Of a stretch of DNA of 64,000 nt, positions 12,201 to 18,202 are shown one piece after another. Origin of the DNA: a virus; the IMG/VR virus record IMGVR_UViG_3300050821_003663, positions 39,678 to 103,677 of that record; one strand, 5' to 3'. The number at the start of each line of letters is the position of its first letter. Position 1 is the stretch's first letter. The notes under the pieces are model-generated. The model did no database searches. It was not told the DNA's origin and saw only the letters and a program-made list of their open reading frames with translations. The position numbers and the translations under genes are program-made.

Positions 12201-14354
12201 GATCCAGCGGATCTGCCACGGAGGGCGGAAGCCTCCGGAGACGAAGACATCACCAACAGCCGGCCGAAGGACATCCGCACCTGGTACGGAGGCGCTGCAT
12301 TCACGCAGGAGGTTGGAATCAAGTCAATCGCGACTCGCGCAGGCGCGGCCGAGGCGGGAGAGAACATCGTCAGGATGAACCGCTCGTATCAGGCGGACGC
12401 GGACGTGAACTTCGCGGACTTCGCAATGGAGGCCCATGACATCGCCGAGAAGCACAAGCTGGACACTCGCGACCCGAAGACGATGAATGACCTGTGGGAT
12501 GCCGTGGAAGGCAAGCGCGTCATCGACAACCCGGCGATCAATGCTGCGGTGAACGACATCGCCAACCTGCATGAGCGGATCCACTCGGCCGAGGGAACTG
12601 CAGGCGTCAAGCTGAAGACGCCATCCGGCGAGGTGCTTTCGTGGAAGCAGATCTCGAAGGACCGCAACTACATGCCGCATCGGATCGACTGGGATGCCCA
12701 GGTGCAAGATCCAGTTACCGGCGAAACGCACACACTCCGCGACATCATGAAGGAGACCTTCGCGGAAGCCAGCCGCCGGCGGATTATCGACGCTATCGCG
12801 AAGGAGCGGAACTACACCTACGACCAGGTGGTCGACTACCTTCGCGCTTACGCTCCAAACACGCCGGTGTTGAGCCATATCCACCGCGCACGTACCATCG
12901 ACTTTCCGTTCATCAAGAAGGACTGGCGAACGCTGATGAGTTACTACCGTCAGGCCGCTGACGCTATCGCGATTGAGAAGAACTTCGGTTCAGATCGCGG
13001 CAAGCTGGACAAGGAGATTGCGCGGATCCCGAGCGAGAACGGCCGCCGCACGATTCAGAGCATGTTCGACGGATTGTTGGAGCCGCAGGAGTGGCAGGAC
13101 TGGACAGCGAAGGCTTACAACGCCGCCATCGCTTTCGAGGCCGCAACCAAGATGACAATCTCCGTCACCAAGGTGCCGTTCCACCTCGTCCACATCCCGA
13201 TGGGCCTGAAGGGCCGCGTGATGCCGCTGGTGAAGGCTATAGCGAGGGACATCTTCGATCACAAGGACGTGATGGACAACGCGACTTATGTGGGAACCAT
13301 CGCTCGACAGTTGAACGCCGCTGACGTGATCGCCAAGGGTGAAGACTCTCAGGGCATCACACACCAGATCTTCGGCAAGACAGGGTTCAACGCCGCGTAC
13401 AAGCAGGTGAGGGCGATTGCCGGCGAGTCATCTCGCATCTGGATGGAGCAGTACGCGATGAAGGAGCTCCGCAAGGATAACTCCGGGGAGGCTCGCAGAA
13501 TTCTCCGCGACGTGATGCTAGTTGGAGACAAGGCCATCGACCAAGCGATTGCAATCGGCCGGTTCACTCCGGAGGATCTCGCGAAGGGTCAGACGGCCTT
13601 TGCCAACCTGACGACGTGGTCGAACAATCCGCTGCAGATGCCAGGGTGGGCGCGGCTGCATATTGAGCGCAACGATCCTACGACGATGGTGGGGATCAAG
13701 CGGGCAGTGCGCCTGACGTACGCGCTGCAGTCGTTCGCGCTGAAGTCGACATCGCTGCTACGTGAGCAACTCTATGACGAGGTGGTTCACCACAAAAATC
13801 TCAAGCCGCTTGCATACGCTGTCATCGCGTATCCGGTGATCGGCCAGCTACTCGCGGCCACGGGCGCCGGCGCGAAGCACTTCGTCCACAAGGGAATCGA
13901 AGGGTTGGAACACAAGGAGCACGAGAACGACTCATGGGATAAATTCTTCGCCAACCTGGAGGACACCTTCGAGCATCCGGAGGCAGTGAAGTTCCTGAAG
14001 TTCTACATCGACGGCTGGACGCTGGGTGTCGGCTGGGACCGCGTACGCCGCTGGACGGATCCATTCCTAAATGCCGCGATTGGCAAGAACAAAGAGGCTC
14101 AGAGCGGACTAACGTATCTCCTCAAGGACGAGGGCGAGCAGCTCATCGGGCCGGCCTTCAGCGACCTAGTGGAGTTTCTTGGCTTTGGCGTGGATGTGGG
14201 CAAGATCGAGATAGGCCAGAAGCACCCCGAGCAGAAGAAGGAAAAGGTTGAGGCCGCCGCGAAGAAAGAGACCAAGCAGATCGTACCGATTCTCGGTCAG
14301 GTGCCAGGGTTCACGAACCCACCGAAAGCGAAGACCACGAGGCCGCATTACTGA
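3228..14354 (+). CDS. Giant polyvalent protein with ParB-like, metallopeptidase and SF2 helicase domains
   Basis: At 3708 residues this is the largest gene here. Visible parts in order: an N-terminal phage domain (about 41-130, 'GNIDITNRPVV' to 'HLGIFDSDAAADEYGRNVL'); a hydrophobic Ala/Gly region (about 285-400); a charged coiled coil (about 480-600); a ParB-like domain of the DdrB type around GGNTR (1274-1278); a zincin motif HEFAH (1896-1900) with a possible third ligand E1943 or E1950; an SF2 helicase with Walker A ATGTGKT (K2351), DES (2434-2436), SATP (2467-2470) and QAMGRSWR (2749-2756); and an LPD38-like C-terminal region (about 3150-3620). Such 'polyvalent' proteins are thought to be delivered with phage or conjugative DNA to protect or process it. 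Linkers contain MTRPP at 914 and 1771. Domain names come from memory of the family; the motifs themselves are seen directly. The role in DNA delivery is inferred. Confidence 0.85.
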   Translation: MAEDVLEKLSAAIGRKITPESTAKKPVYVAGENVKGLKEPGNIDITNRPVVPNPAAGKGQSSTVLSMGIEEDGKHVLIPMVSDGADGKPPRIMNKKEAIDYYHKTKKHLGIFDSDAAADEYGRNVLHPQQATLKNVNGRTSAAPDLSSIIGRRVEPEKVSPLAMQRFKMYSQARTNGFDPDAAMKTAMSTAGTVEGAPGQSMYQKAKSAFANVPLAPGATRTLGDVGKDISEVLHRAWANPMAMSDSEWASHQQNIDKFFDDYLQQAKAKIGEPTTPFKKFQTGAAQFEAGAFAGTAKTAAEFTSPGQIALLVGTFGESALARVAAKTGIAGAVPAAKTIAKLLQLNFTASMIEGTATGVEDTFRNAIKGDWKAAGQSAAEGLISGVMAKSAIDHETAQIRVRADLEKVARDKYGAPAGHPVTAAITSRFNQLDPFRQAAVIDEAVKQSKEYQDILKDVDDKNADAKAETRKQQRGRLNDYYGRAMSEAWDENVARRTLQGLQRGRQAVGRMEEASRQADTKRAQEEHVREQQSITLRLIEEHREMDRQAAAKQRIERGQEAASERSQVGRISEVLSDKRNDVFRQRQEFDSIAPAETAPRRQIEAVVTPEGQVAYPAMFWGEENHFGVAGDLGGHAVYRQTPRGTEWLGTDGNFSEAPESVYMAAKPEEADTMARLGALTAEATYRAEEEGGEHVKDADELSAILRDYSEGEIDAKEARKRAGIADTTKLPDEYTAARDGRLNGPFYDSSARGYYDGLAEEARTAGLTEEETNELLNEAGMLSRQQTENNLHHVSRPGDYVVSGKGIKWTLDSKGVLHSDEGGAVPLLKRGLYSNDALQLAGSGRVGYGTQTRDERRASDARRRQTEADIRQNQEQVDREMRLAVQRQDITPAAETEPRADTIDKDVRRQRFMTRPPRAEESQVGAIVRMVLTAPTDAKSVIKAIAARNGVSEQEVMRLQIAADPDRLNAPEAKVARLEIGDTITDDFRKDRPWKVEQGKDGNLYLRSGNASPLKLDRLNPSDRVKDIVNKGKVTQSKLDFTEAEVSQAAFDRPHYVSYQDRLTDEVRERIEGTISDPEARTPAQVEQQAVAAIRRSDAADAVATRAVIDSVNPPADVTSVEQAEGAVDDAQEKVKVAEKAYSQAAEAESKSTPADPFPDRAPVSVGYVGPHGMIVQNGHEISFHYEVVPIDSLVASHNWNGPLLEVNPEFPEPLQPRTISEAESKLNDLRAQRRVTSENGKTQGYDFREYADKTVNGSMGPAIIDPRGWIVGGNTRISIMRRHLDNLRSIGDVEEREAALLGFRSAMRQLASEDGVAGYPDDGSFNAVVRVLDKPIATNREAAELGRLFNKSVSVQIRKSAKGISYAKSLDTPLMEEIGRRTEAYDGLTPAMQADPEFFRDIVSEKFSVTPEEYADWFDDIPGRGLVLNDQGRQQFTKAMMGTVIKDAALLNRIEGRTPYRAAERAITYLIKMQALTDRDIVGKITEALNASAETMNTDPGLSLSNDRWLATYHPDQQQFLGMETSIPPEPDRMVEALWRALTASDAAVPRVFNDRLKSFIGQESSLAGNIFEEQQETPAEAFNRAFKKELKEVAFSRKDKQEAISQDEYDAALRNRELSDAERFDAENTPETEGGRGQSPEQAEGAQAPGSLSAGDPFATTSWERGEQPGELMWVDHEGDYPVSARLLASKERAEVAIKDEHGLVGTVVIGRGEWPKEEADRVSLMREKMKGAGDFNDKPEQAQEKIAERMAKQAAIAFKHGSSGGRMTRPPEAPTKASIAARDMAITKAEKGYVTPDKLKEFLASHPATKGNVNELMRTARMMSEYVFDADPPVGVDRKQALDWVLRERLAGIEAGELKTKRGQYSDPLIEKGVGDAIMKLHKAADPSTFIHEFAHVIFPMLSDEDLKAIDTIEGPRGKGRWDGERKNLTKDVYVDLSEKLASGMERFLRDENPTGFTHEVKAVLAKVKEMMRKVYSAFAKDPLSGFNPTEEAREVFSKMFGITTFDVQDRWSEELKKARTEEKRMKKPDEEAHPLQKIAADAGATGIRNTIAGKVEDSAGERVDPRKPSAALVFPDEGSATAFWDQVVSGKGKISNAELIQAEDGSWGVRFNTKTKVPNSVLYQDVPKKHPGLELEEKKKRLAETPASAAMVRKLLQLQIQNLENEIRSKYGAETEPAAKPAEVASQARQEVKNVANANAVREAAHANAPLSDAGKPPAFSQPPRPPRSADAGAGSTGRVRPDGKPVARAPRSLAEVREVNIQPLARERSAPVGTVEGEEFNEQKWKSTLAMAGLPENLPPPTWALNRKTAEKLIFPGQKEVVQAALSAFEQGDGFAAATATGTGKTYTGMAIIKEWRDKHPDARILYITKNQKLLKNARGVSEGTFGFEMEKKLPDRDAPAGTYGITYMGMIADPKAENTHWDMVIADESGEARNWFKEDNQQGKKLMAVTANADKVGYFSATPWHSPMEYGYMTKLNLWPKNGFDRWIEGNFAHEKIDGKVIGKLDPAKQAKLRQQLIERGQLVSQAISYDGFTAHFGVVPVTDSMKRGLDRIHEGFARAKKQLIDTKKKGLAEKVAAFEATYTKAFLERERLPQAIELAQKARRNGWQVMLFSETSSEDLFRRGQEEGEEPSTYQQLDMAMGGQLSRIIPPFPNIYDRLQQAFGSQIGDYSGRGNSMGEREKALTDYLTGERPMIYSTYAAGGIGVSLHDADFPELGISGGERPRVAIFLGPPYSGVLLEQAMGRSWRFGVKSDTHSVFLATDSEPDVRLMQEKVGPRMRALRASVLGERDSLASVMATYNDEEKTRARQESLAYQEGNEPEISAQSFQVRSKSRDVGINDWSQINFPPADTAKNKGMKYGEHVPGGDWSNLYQSKFGMLFPDSPEQSAGKDSVDSIGNGLATGQGLPPDVSVQNLDPADRDVVVGAAASVATDAVDASTERDAKAAARQSMQSQMQLPGDKDKWILTFPNRRQKIGVWRYTGDPADLPRRAEASGDEDITNSRPKDIRTWYGGAAFTQEVGIKSIATRAGAAEAGENIVRMNRSYQADADVNFADFAMEAHDIAEKHKLDTRDPKTMNDLWDAVEGKRVIDNPAINAAVNDIANLHERIHSAEGTAGVKLKTPSGEVLSWKQISKDRNYMPHRIDWDAQVQDPVTGETHTLRDIMKETFAEASRRRIIDAIAKERNYTYDQVVDYLRAYAPNTPVLSHIHRARTIDFPFIKKDWRTLMSYYRQAADAIAIEKNFGSDRGKLDKEIARIPSENGRRTIQSMFDGLLEPQEWQDWTAKAYNAAIAFEAATKMTISVTKVPFHLVHIPMGLKGRVMPLVKAIARDIFDHKDVMDNATYVGTIARQLNAADVIAKGEDSQGITHQIFGKTGFNAAYKQVRAIAGESSRIWMEQYAMKELRKDNSGEARRILRDVMLVGDKAIDQAIAIGRFTPEDLAKGQTAFANLTTWSNNPLQMPGWARLHIERNDPTTMVGIKRAVRLTYALQSFALKSTSLLREQLYDEVVHHKNLKPLAYAVIAYPVIGQLLAATGAGAKHFVHKGIEGLEHKEHENDSWDKFFANLEDTFEHPEAVKFLKFYIDGWTLGVGWDRVRRWTDPFLNAAIGKNKEAQSGLTYLLKDEGEQLIGPAFSDLVEFLGFGVDVGKIEIGQKHPEQKKEKVEAAAKKETKQIVPILGQVPGFTNPPKAKTTRPHY
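11988..12002. repeat. Near-palindrome GTCCAAAATTTGGAC, coding copy
   Basis: Seven-base inverted arms GTCCAAA/TTTGGAC flank a single central base. The copy is read as VQNLD (residues 2921-2925) in the giant protein. Two other coding copies, in unrelated genes, are in the same frame. Confidence 0.75.
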
Positions 14355-14357
14355 GTG

Positions 14358-14376
14358 TATTATGCCTACATGGAGG
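14358..14376 (+). promoter_or_regulatory. Possible -10 box, GCCTACAT element and RBS
   Basis: TATTAT (14358-14363) is followed at once by GCCTACAT (14364-14371) and GGAGG (14372-14376), 8 bases before ATG 14384. No good -35 box is seen. GCCTACAT belongs to a repeated intergenic element discussed under 16391-16430. It may be an operator or part of the start region of a new transcript after the giant gene. Confidence 0.4.
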
Positions 14377-14383
14377 TAACACC

Positions 14384-14629
14384 ATGAGGGTAGTTATTGC
14401 AACACCCGAGCAGTGGCAGTCGATATTCCAGAGGCTCATCCCGGCGGAGCGCATCTTGCAAGGGACGGCCCTATTTATCGCATCCGTAAACACTCTCGTT
14501 GTTATGGACGATGAGCTGGTAGTCGGCAAACTACGCGAGAACAACATTCACGAAAGCGAACCACTGTCAAAATGGAAAGAAGAGCTCCGCACGAAGCAGT
14601 TCGAGGTAATCTATCCGTCGAAGGAGTGA
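14384..14629 (+). CDS. Small unknown protein, 81 aa
   Basis: A compact mixed alpha/beta protein with a central hydrophobic stretch (about 26-42, LQGTALFIASVNTLVVM) and a charged C-terminus. The start is set by GGAGG 7 bases upstream. It is the first of a run of small genes after the giant polyvalent gene. No family was recognised. Confidence 0.6.
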   Translation: MRVVIATPEQWQSIFQRLIPAERILQGTALFIASVNTLVVMDDELVVGKLRENNIHESEPLSKWKEELRTKQFEVIYPSKE

Positions 14630-14632
14630 GCG

Positions 14633-14821
14633 ATGCCGATCCGAGCAGGGGCAACGAAAGCTGAAGCCTTCCACGATCTACGTCACGGGAAGGCGTACAA
14701 GAAGACGCGGGCGAAGTTCGGCAAGAAGAAGGCGCAACAGCAGATGGTTGCGCGTTACTTCAAGCACGAGCGCGGCGAGGACCGGCCGAAGGGTAAAAAG
14801 CGCAGATCGACGAAGCGATGA
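14633..14821 (+). CDS. Small highly basic protein, 62 aa
   Basis: About a third of the residues are Lys or Arg, with a basic tail (RPKGKKRRSTKR), so nucleic-acid binding is plausible. ATG follows the previous stop by three bases, and its own stop overlaps the next ATG (ATGA). Family unknown. Confidence 0.6.
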   Translation: MPIRAGATKAEAFHDLRHGKAYKKTRAKFGKKKAQQQMVARYFKHERGEDRPKGKKRRSTKR

Positions 14822-15078
14822 CAGAGCCAATCATGTGCGGTTGGACTGAAGGCCGACAAGGTGACCCTTCCTGCGAACATTCATGGGACTATGAGGAAGG
14901 CGTGATTATCACGTCCCCACCCAGAGAGCACCGGGAGTGTTCGAAGTGCCATCGCCGCGAGTGTGTTATAGCGCGAGAGCACGAAGGGAACGAACTGGAT
15001 GAACAAATATTTTTTGGTGGCAACCTGGTGATCGTGTCGCCGAGGGTCAACTTCAAACTGGTGGGGCTCAAGGGCTAG
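14818..15078 (+). CDS. Small Cys/His-rich protein, 86 aa
   Basis: Contains CSKCHRREC (about 42-50) with upstream C7, C19 and H21, which could bind one zinc ion. The start overlaps the previous stop (ATGA). It is one of roughly nine small zinc-ribbon-like proteins in the window. Function unknown; a DNA- or protein-binding adaptor is a guess. Confidence 0.55.
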   Translation: MTEPIMCGWTEGRQGDPSCEHSWDYEEGVIITSPPREHRECSKCHRRECVIAREHEGNELDEQIFFGGNLVIVSPRVNFKLVGLKG

Positions 15079-15086
15079 GTGATAGG

Positions 15087-15096
15087 ATGTAGGCTA
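15087..15096 (-). promoter_or_regulatory. TAGCCTACAT element (minus orientation)
   Basis: ATGTAGGCTA on the + strand is the exact reverse complement of TAGCCTACAT. It lies in the short gap between the stop at 15078 and the ribosome site GGAGGGAG (15105-15112). The orientation is opposite to the copy at 45212, which favours a protein-binding site over a promoter core. Confidence 0.4.
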
Positions 15097-15120
15097 ATTT
15101 CCTTGGAGGGAGATGAGCTT

Positions 15121-15372
15121 ATGTTCGGAGCGAGGGTAGTCGGCCTGGAAGCCTCTGTCGTGTTGAAGAACCCGAAGACCGGGGAAACCGTCACGTTCGA
15201 CATGACGGAAGCGGAGTTCGAGCCTATCGGCATGGGAGTGAACGGCGCTGGTCGTGGCTGGCAAATCTTCCAAATTGAAGGGCGGGTGGATCGCAAGCGC
15301 AACGGAAGCCCCGGCGTGAAGGTCACGACGGCCCCATCGAAGTATCTTCCCCGAAGAGTGCGAGGTAGATAG
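15121..15372 (+). CDS. Small unknown protein, 83 aa
   Basis: ATG 15121 is preferred over the in-frame GTG 15079 because GGAGGGAG (15105-15112) lies 8 bases before it. The product looks like a beta-rich domain ('VVLKNPKTGETVTFDM', about 13-28) with a basic C-terminus ending PRRVRGR. No family was recognised. Confidence 0.55.
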   Translation: MFGARVVGLEASVVLKNPKTGETVTFDMTEAEFEPIGMGVNGAGRGWQIFQIEGRVDRKRNGSPGVKVTTAPSKYLPRRVRGR

Positions 15373-15373
15373 C

Positions 15374-15772
15374 GTGAAGGCAGGAATCCTACTCCGCTGG
15401 CACTCATTCTGGATCGGCGTCCACTACTCGCCGGCCAACCGCCGATTCTGCATCAACCTCATCCCGTTCGTGACGGTGTGGATCACCCTTGAGGATGGAG
15501 TGCAGCCGCAACGGTCTTTGCCAAAGCAACCTTCTGATAAAACTCCCGCATCGCGACCTCTCGTTCCGCGTGGGGCATTCGGGCCAGCCTTTCCAGCTTC
15601 TTTTGAAGAAGATCATCTCCGGCAAACTCAACATCCAGAGGAACACCTTCGGCTGCTTCGGCAGATCGAGCAAGAAAGAAGTCAATCAACTCCTGAATCA
15701 AAAACGGTGCCCTTTGTTTGGCCATCTTCCGGCCGCGTCGGCGCCACAGCAGATCCCGGACAACTGAAGTAG
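15374..15772 (+). CDS. Short phage protein with an antisense C-terminal extension
   Basis: The first 45 residues from GTG 15374 ('LLRWHSFWIGVHYSPANRR' then 'CINLIPFVTVWI') look like a small phage or bacterial protein type I recall as conserved. After about base 15500 the frame stays open to 15772, but there it is exactly antisense to the 3' end of the minus-strand gene ending at 15483, and the sequence loses character. The real gene probably once ended near 15500 and lost its stop, or is a 132-residue chimera. No RBS of note. The N-terminal part is credible; the tail is doubtful. Confidence 0.45.
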   Translation: MKAGILLRWHSFWIGVHYSPANRRFCINLIPFVTVWITLEDGVQPQRSLPKQPSDKTPASRPLVPRGAFGPAFPASFEEDHLRQTQHPEEHLRLLRQIEQERSQSTPESKTVPFVWPSSGRVGATADPGQLK

Positions 15773-16121
15773 GGTAGAGGATGTAGGCGCCCACTCTGAC
15801 ACCACCCTTTATCCGGCCCGTAGCAGCCCGCGTACGGGTTCCGTGGAGCGTCCACCCCATAATCTCTGCAATCTCCCTCAGCGAGAGCAGGGGGGCCATG
15901 TCTAGCTCGATTGGCAGGGGGTGTGTGCGGCCGTAGAAAGCCTCACAGCGCTTCAGCTTCTCTTTGTACTCGGGGGTGGGGTCCAAATACCGCGCTTCAG
16001 CCCTAGTACGGCCGGGGAGGAAGGCCAGGTGCCCATTCTTAGCCAGCCACAGGGCGTGCTTCCGGGTGATATTGAGCACACCGCAGATTCCTTCAAGCGA
16101 TAGCCAGTGCTGATCGGTCAT
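15483..16121 (-). CDS. Putative DNA-binding protein with two HTH-like segments
   Basis: 212 residues on the minus strand, second gene of a two-gene operon (its ATG overlaps the upstream stop). The N-terminal segment (about 6-35, LSLEGICGVLNITRKHALWL) and a second one (about 78-110, LLSLREIAEIMGWTLHGTRT) both resemble the winged HTH of excisionase or MerR-type proteins, each followed by a wing-like YLDP or YILYP strand. The C-terminal 80 residues are charged helices. It lies next to the divergent control region, so it may be a regulator or excisionase-like factor. No integrase was found to support excision. Fold call inferred. Confidence 0.6.
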   Translation of the reverse strand: MTDQHWLSLEGICGVLNITRKHALWLAKNGHLAFLPGRTRAEARYLDPTPEYKEKLKRCEAFYGRTHPLPIELDMAPLLSLREIAEIMGWTLHGTRTRAATGRIKGGVRVGAYILYPTSVVRDLLWRRRGRKMAKQRAPFLIQELIDFFLARSAEAAEGVPLDVEFAGDDLLQKKLERLARMPHAEREVAMREFYQKVALAKTVAAALHPQG

Positions 16122-16387
16122 GCCGTCTTTTTCTTAGGAGGCCGGCCGCCGCGATAGGACGACTTCGGACGGTTTTCGTGGCTCTTGCGGGCCATCTCGG
16201 AGAAGGTCTCCGAGGAGATCTGACGCTTTTCGGCTGAGATTGCACCGATTTTAGAGTAGTAATCGGGATCACTTTTCGATAGCGTCTGCCGGCGGCGAGG
16301 CTTGGAAGCCTTCTTTACTGCGGAACCTAGCTCGACTGTACGTGGCTTTTTAGGGAGGATGCGTTTGATCGTCGCCATGTAAGTCAT
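16118..16387 (-). CDS. Small basic protein of the minus-strand operon, 89 aa
   Basis: Lys/Arg-rich throughout, with a Gly-rich C-terminal tail YRGGRPPKKKT and a central 'KIGAISAEKRQISSETFSEM' helix. The start could be ATG 16387 or ATG 16378; neither has a clear ribosome site. The stop overlaps the next start (ATGA, 16118-16121). It is read away from the XRE regulator gene across a shared 112-base control region. Its basic composition suggests DNA or RNA binding; no family assigned. Confidence 0.5.
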   Translation of the reverse strand: MTYMATIKRILPKKPRTVELGSAVKKASKPRRRQTLSKSDPDYYSKIGAISAEKRQISSETFSEMARKSHENRPKSSYRGGRPPKKKTA

Positions 16388-16499
16388 TATCAGCCAACAT
16401 GAAAAATCGCGCCATAAAAAAGCCTACATGAACGCTTGACACGGAAACGAACAAGTGCAACACTCGTCTTGCTGTTGCAACGAGGGAGAATCTGGGGAA
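16388..16499. promoter_or_regulatory. Divergent control region: two operator-like repeats and a TTGACA box
   Basis: Two direct repeats AGCCAACATGAA (16392-16403) and AGCCTACATGAA (16421-16432), 29 bases apart, lie between the divergent transcription units. TTGACA (16436-16441) follows the second repeat by 3 bases; AACACT, 17 bases further on (16459-16464), is a weak -10. The short motif GTGCAAC (16455-16461) and TTGCAACGAGGG (16475-16486) follow. The layout resembles a temperate-phage switch in which a regulator covers the -35 region of its own promoter. The binding protein is inferred to be the product of 16500-16886. Confidence 0.55.
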
Positions 16500-16886
16500 A
16501 TGGCGAGACATAACAACGGAAAGAGCTACTTCGCTATTGACGGAGAACGGCTTACAGCCGCCAGAATATCCGCAGGGATGTCGTTACAAGACGTTGCCAA
16601 TAGGATAAAGTGCAACAAGTCCAGCGTATCGCGATGGGAGCAGGGAACGCTTTGCCCGTCGGACGAACGAATCTTCATCTTGATGGAAATGTTTGAAGGC
16701 GGAGACTTTCTAAGGGAAGGACACGCAGCACGGCTGACCTGGAAAGAGGTTGACCGCATTCGCGAGCTCCTCGAAGAGAAGAAACCGCAGGACAGGATCG
16801 CAAAGATGTTTGGATTGCCGCTGGCCACGATCAGCGCTATCGCACGGAACGAAATCTGGAAGAGAGACGAGGTAACCGCCCAATGA
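16500..16886 (+). CDS. XRE/Cro-CI-type transcription regulator
   Basis: 128 residues from ATG 16500, favoured over GTG 16455 because GGGGA lies just upstream and the extra residues are Cys-rich and unlike the family. Residues about 16-50 form a classic XRE helix-turn-helix (LTAARISAGMSLQDVANRI, then SSVSRWEQGT). The C-terminal part (about 75-118) looks like a second HTH ('DRIAKMFGLPLATISAI') rather than a CI peptidase domain, so cleavage by RecA is not expected. Its position beside operator-like repeats suggests it is the repressor or Cro-like protein of the switch. The stop overlaps the next start. Confidence 0.8.
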   Translation: MARHNNGKSYFAIDGERLTAARISAGMSLQDVANRIKCNKSSVSRWEQGTLCPSDERIFILMEMFEGGDFLREGHAARLTWKEVDRIRELLEEKKPQDRIAKMFGLPLATISAIARNEIWKRDEVTAQ

Positions 16887-18193
16887 GCTCAACATCACTT
16901 ACCTACAACCCGGAGCAAATGAATCAATCATTGATGCGGGAGCCGACCGAGGTGCTTGCCGAGGCCCGCAAGGCCGCAGTGGCGCTGCAGGACGTCATCA
17001 GCAAGAAGAAGAAGCCTGTGATGTTCAACGGCGAGCAGTACATCGAACGCGAGGACTGGGGGACTGTGGCCCGGTTCTACGGGTGTACCGCGAAGGTCGA
17101 GGAGACGCGCTACATTTCGATTGGCGAGGTCCACGGTTACGAGGCGGTGGCGGTATGCCTTGACCGCAACCAGAACATCATCAGCCGAGCCGAGTCGATG
17201 TGTCTGTCCGATGAAGACAACTGGGGCATGGTGGCCGAGTATGAGTGGAAGGACAAGGTCGGCGAAGACGGAAAGAAGGTCTGGGACGAAAAGGGCGGCA
17301 AGGGCGGGAAGGGAGCCTATATTCGCGAGCGGGTGAAGGTCGGAGAGAAGGCAAAGCCGCTCTTCCAGCTCCGTTCGATGGCTCAGACTCGCGCTGAGGC
17401 TAAGGTACTCAAGAGCGTCTTCGGCTTCGTAGTGGTACTGGCAGGCTATCAGCCGTCTGTAGCGGAAGAGATGACCGGAAACGAGCAGCCGCGCAACGAC
17501 GCGGAGGAGCCAAGGGCTGCAGTGCAGAAGCCTCAGCGGGCAAGTGAGGTAGTCATAGAGCAAGTCAGCGGCACTATCCAGGACGCTAAGTTCAACTCCA
17601 AGGGTGAGCTCTGGATGTACCTGGGGGACAAGCTGACTAAGGTTCCCGAGCCTCTTATTAGCGACGACATGGTCAACGGCAACGTCATGACGATCAACGC
17701 GAAGAAAGGGAAGGCTGAAAAGGTTGGGGAGTTCTGGCTGACGGTCGAAGTCGTGAAGTGCGAGAAGGTTACGGAAGGCGTCGTGGTGGAGGACCAGACT
17801 GCGGTAGTCAGCGCCGAAGACGAAGTGCAGGAGCACCCGGCTGACGTGCCCGAGTCTACGCCTCAGACCGAAGAGCTGAAGACGATGTTCGACAACGGCG
17901 ATCTGAAGACCGGCCGCGAGGTCGCAGTGAAGAAGGAAGAGACGGACAAGAAGAAGGAGCAGTCGTGGAGAGCGCACGCCGGCCACGATCCAATGAAGCA
18001 CATGAGCTTCAAGCAGTTCAACCTGCTGATGATGATTATCAGCAAGCGGAAACTGAAGGATGAGGACGTGAAGGCGCTGCTTTTGGAGGATTTCGGTGTG
18101 GAGCACCGCTACCTTTTCCCGAAGGACAGGTTTGCGGATCTGCTGGACATGCTTGACCCCAACTTCGAATACCACGACAAGCCGAAGGACTAG
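16883..18193 (+). CDS. Phage recombination-block protein, possible ssDNA-annealing type
   Basis: 436 residues. The N-terminal 190 residues form the conserved-looking part (EREDWGTVARFYGC at about 53-66, LRSMAQTRAEAKVLKSVFGF at about 155-174). A low-complexity acidic linker follows, and the C-terminal 70 residues (from about 367, MKHMSFKQFNLL) resemble the small helical tail often found on phage annealing proteins. Next to it are a PD-(D/E)XK-like nuclease, a coiled-coil protein and a RuvC-like resolvase, the usual partners of RecT/Erf/Rad52-like proteins. The function is inferred from context and pattern; it could also be a DNA-binding protein of another class. Confidence 0.5.
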   Translation: MSSTSLTYNPEQMNQSLMREPTEVLAEARKAAVALQDVISKKKKPVMFNGEQYIEREDWGTVARFYGCTAKVEETRYISIGEVHGYEAVAVCLDRNQNIISRAESMCLSDEDNWGMVAEYEWKDKVGEDGKKVWDEKGGKGGKGAYIRERVKVGEKAKPLFQLRSMAQTRAEAKVLKSVFGFVVVLAGYQPSVAEEMTGNEQPRNDAEEPRAAVQKPQRASEVVIEQVSGTIQDAKFNSKGELWMYLGDKLTKVPEPLISDDMVNGNVMTINAKKGKAEKVGEFWLTVEVVKCEKVTEGVVVEDQTAVVSAEDEVQEHPADVPESTPQTEELKTMFDNGDLKTGREVAVKKEETDKKKEQSWRAHAGHDPMKHMSFKQFNLLMMIISKRKLKDEDVKALLLEDFGVEHRYLFPKDRFADLLDMLDPNFEYHDKPKD

Positions 18194-18202
18194 GAGGAGG
18201 CC

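Noticed and set aside
15781-15790. ATGTAGGCGC, similar to the TAGCCTACAT element
   Set aside because: Matches only eight of ten bases and lies inside a coding region.
16928-18175. Long minus-strand open frame (415 codons)
   Set aside because: Exactly antisense to the better supported gene 16883-18193, Leu/His/Val-rich, as expected from the complement of a GC-rich gene.
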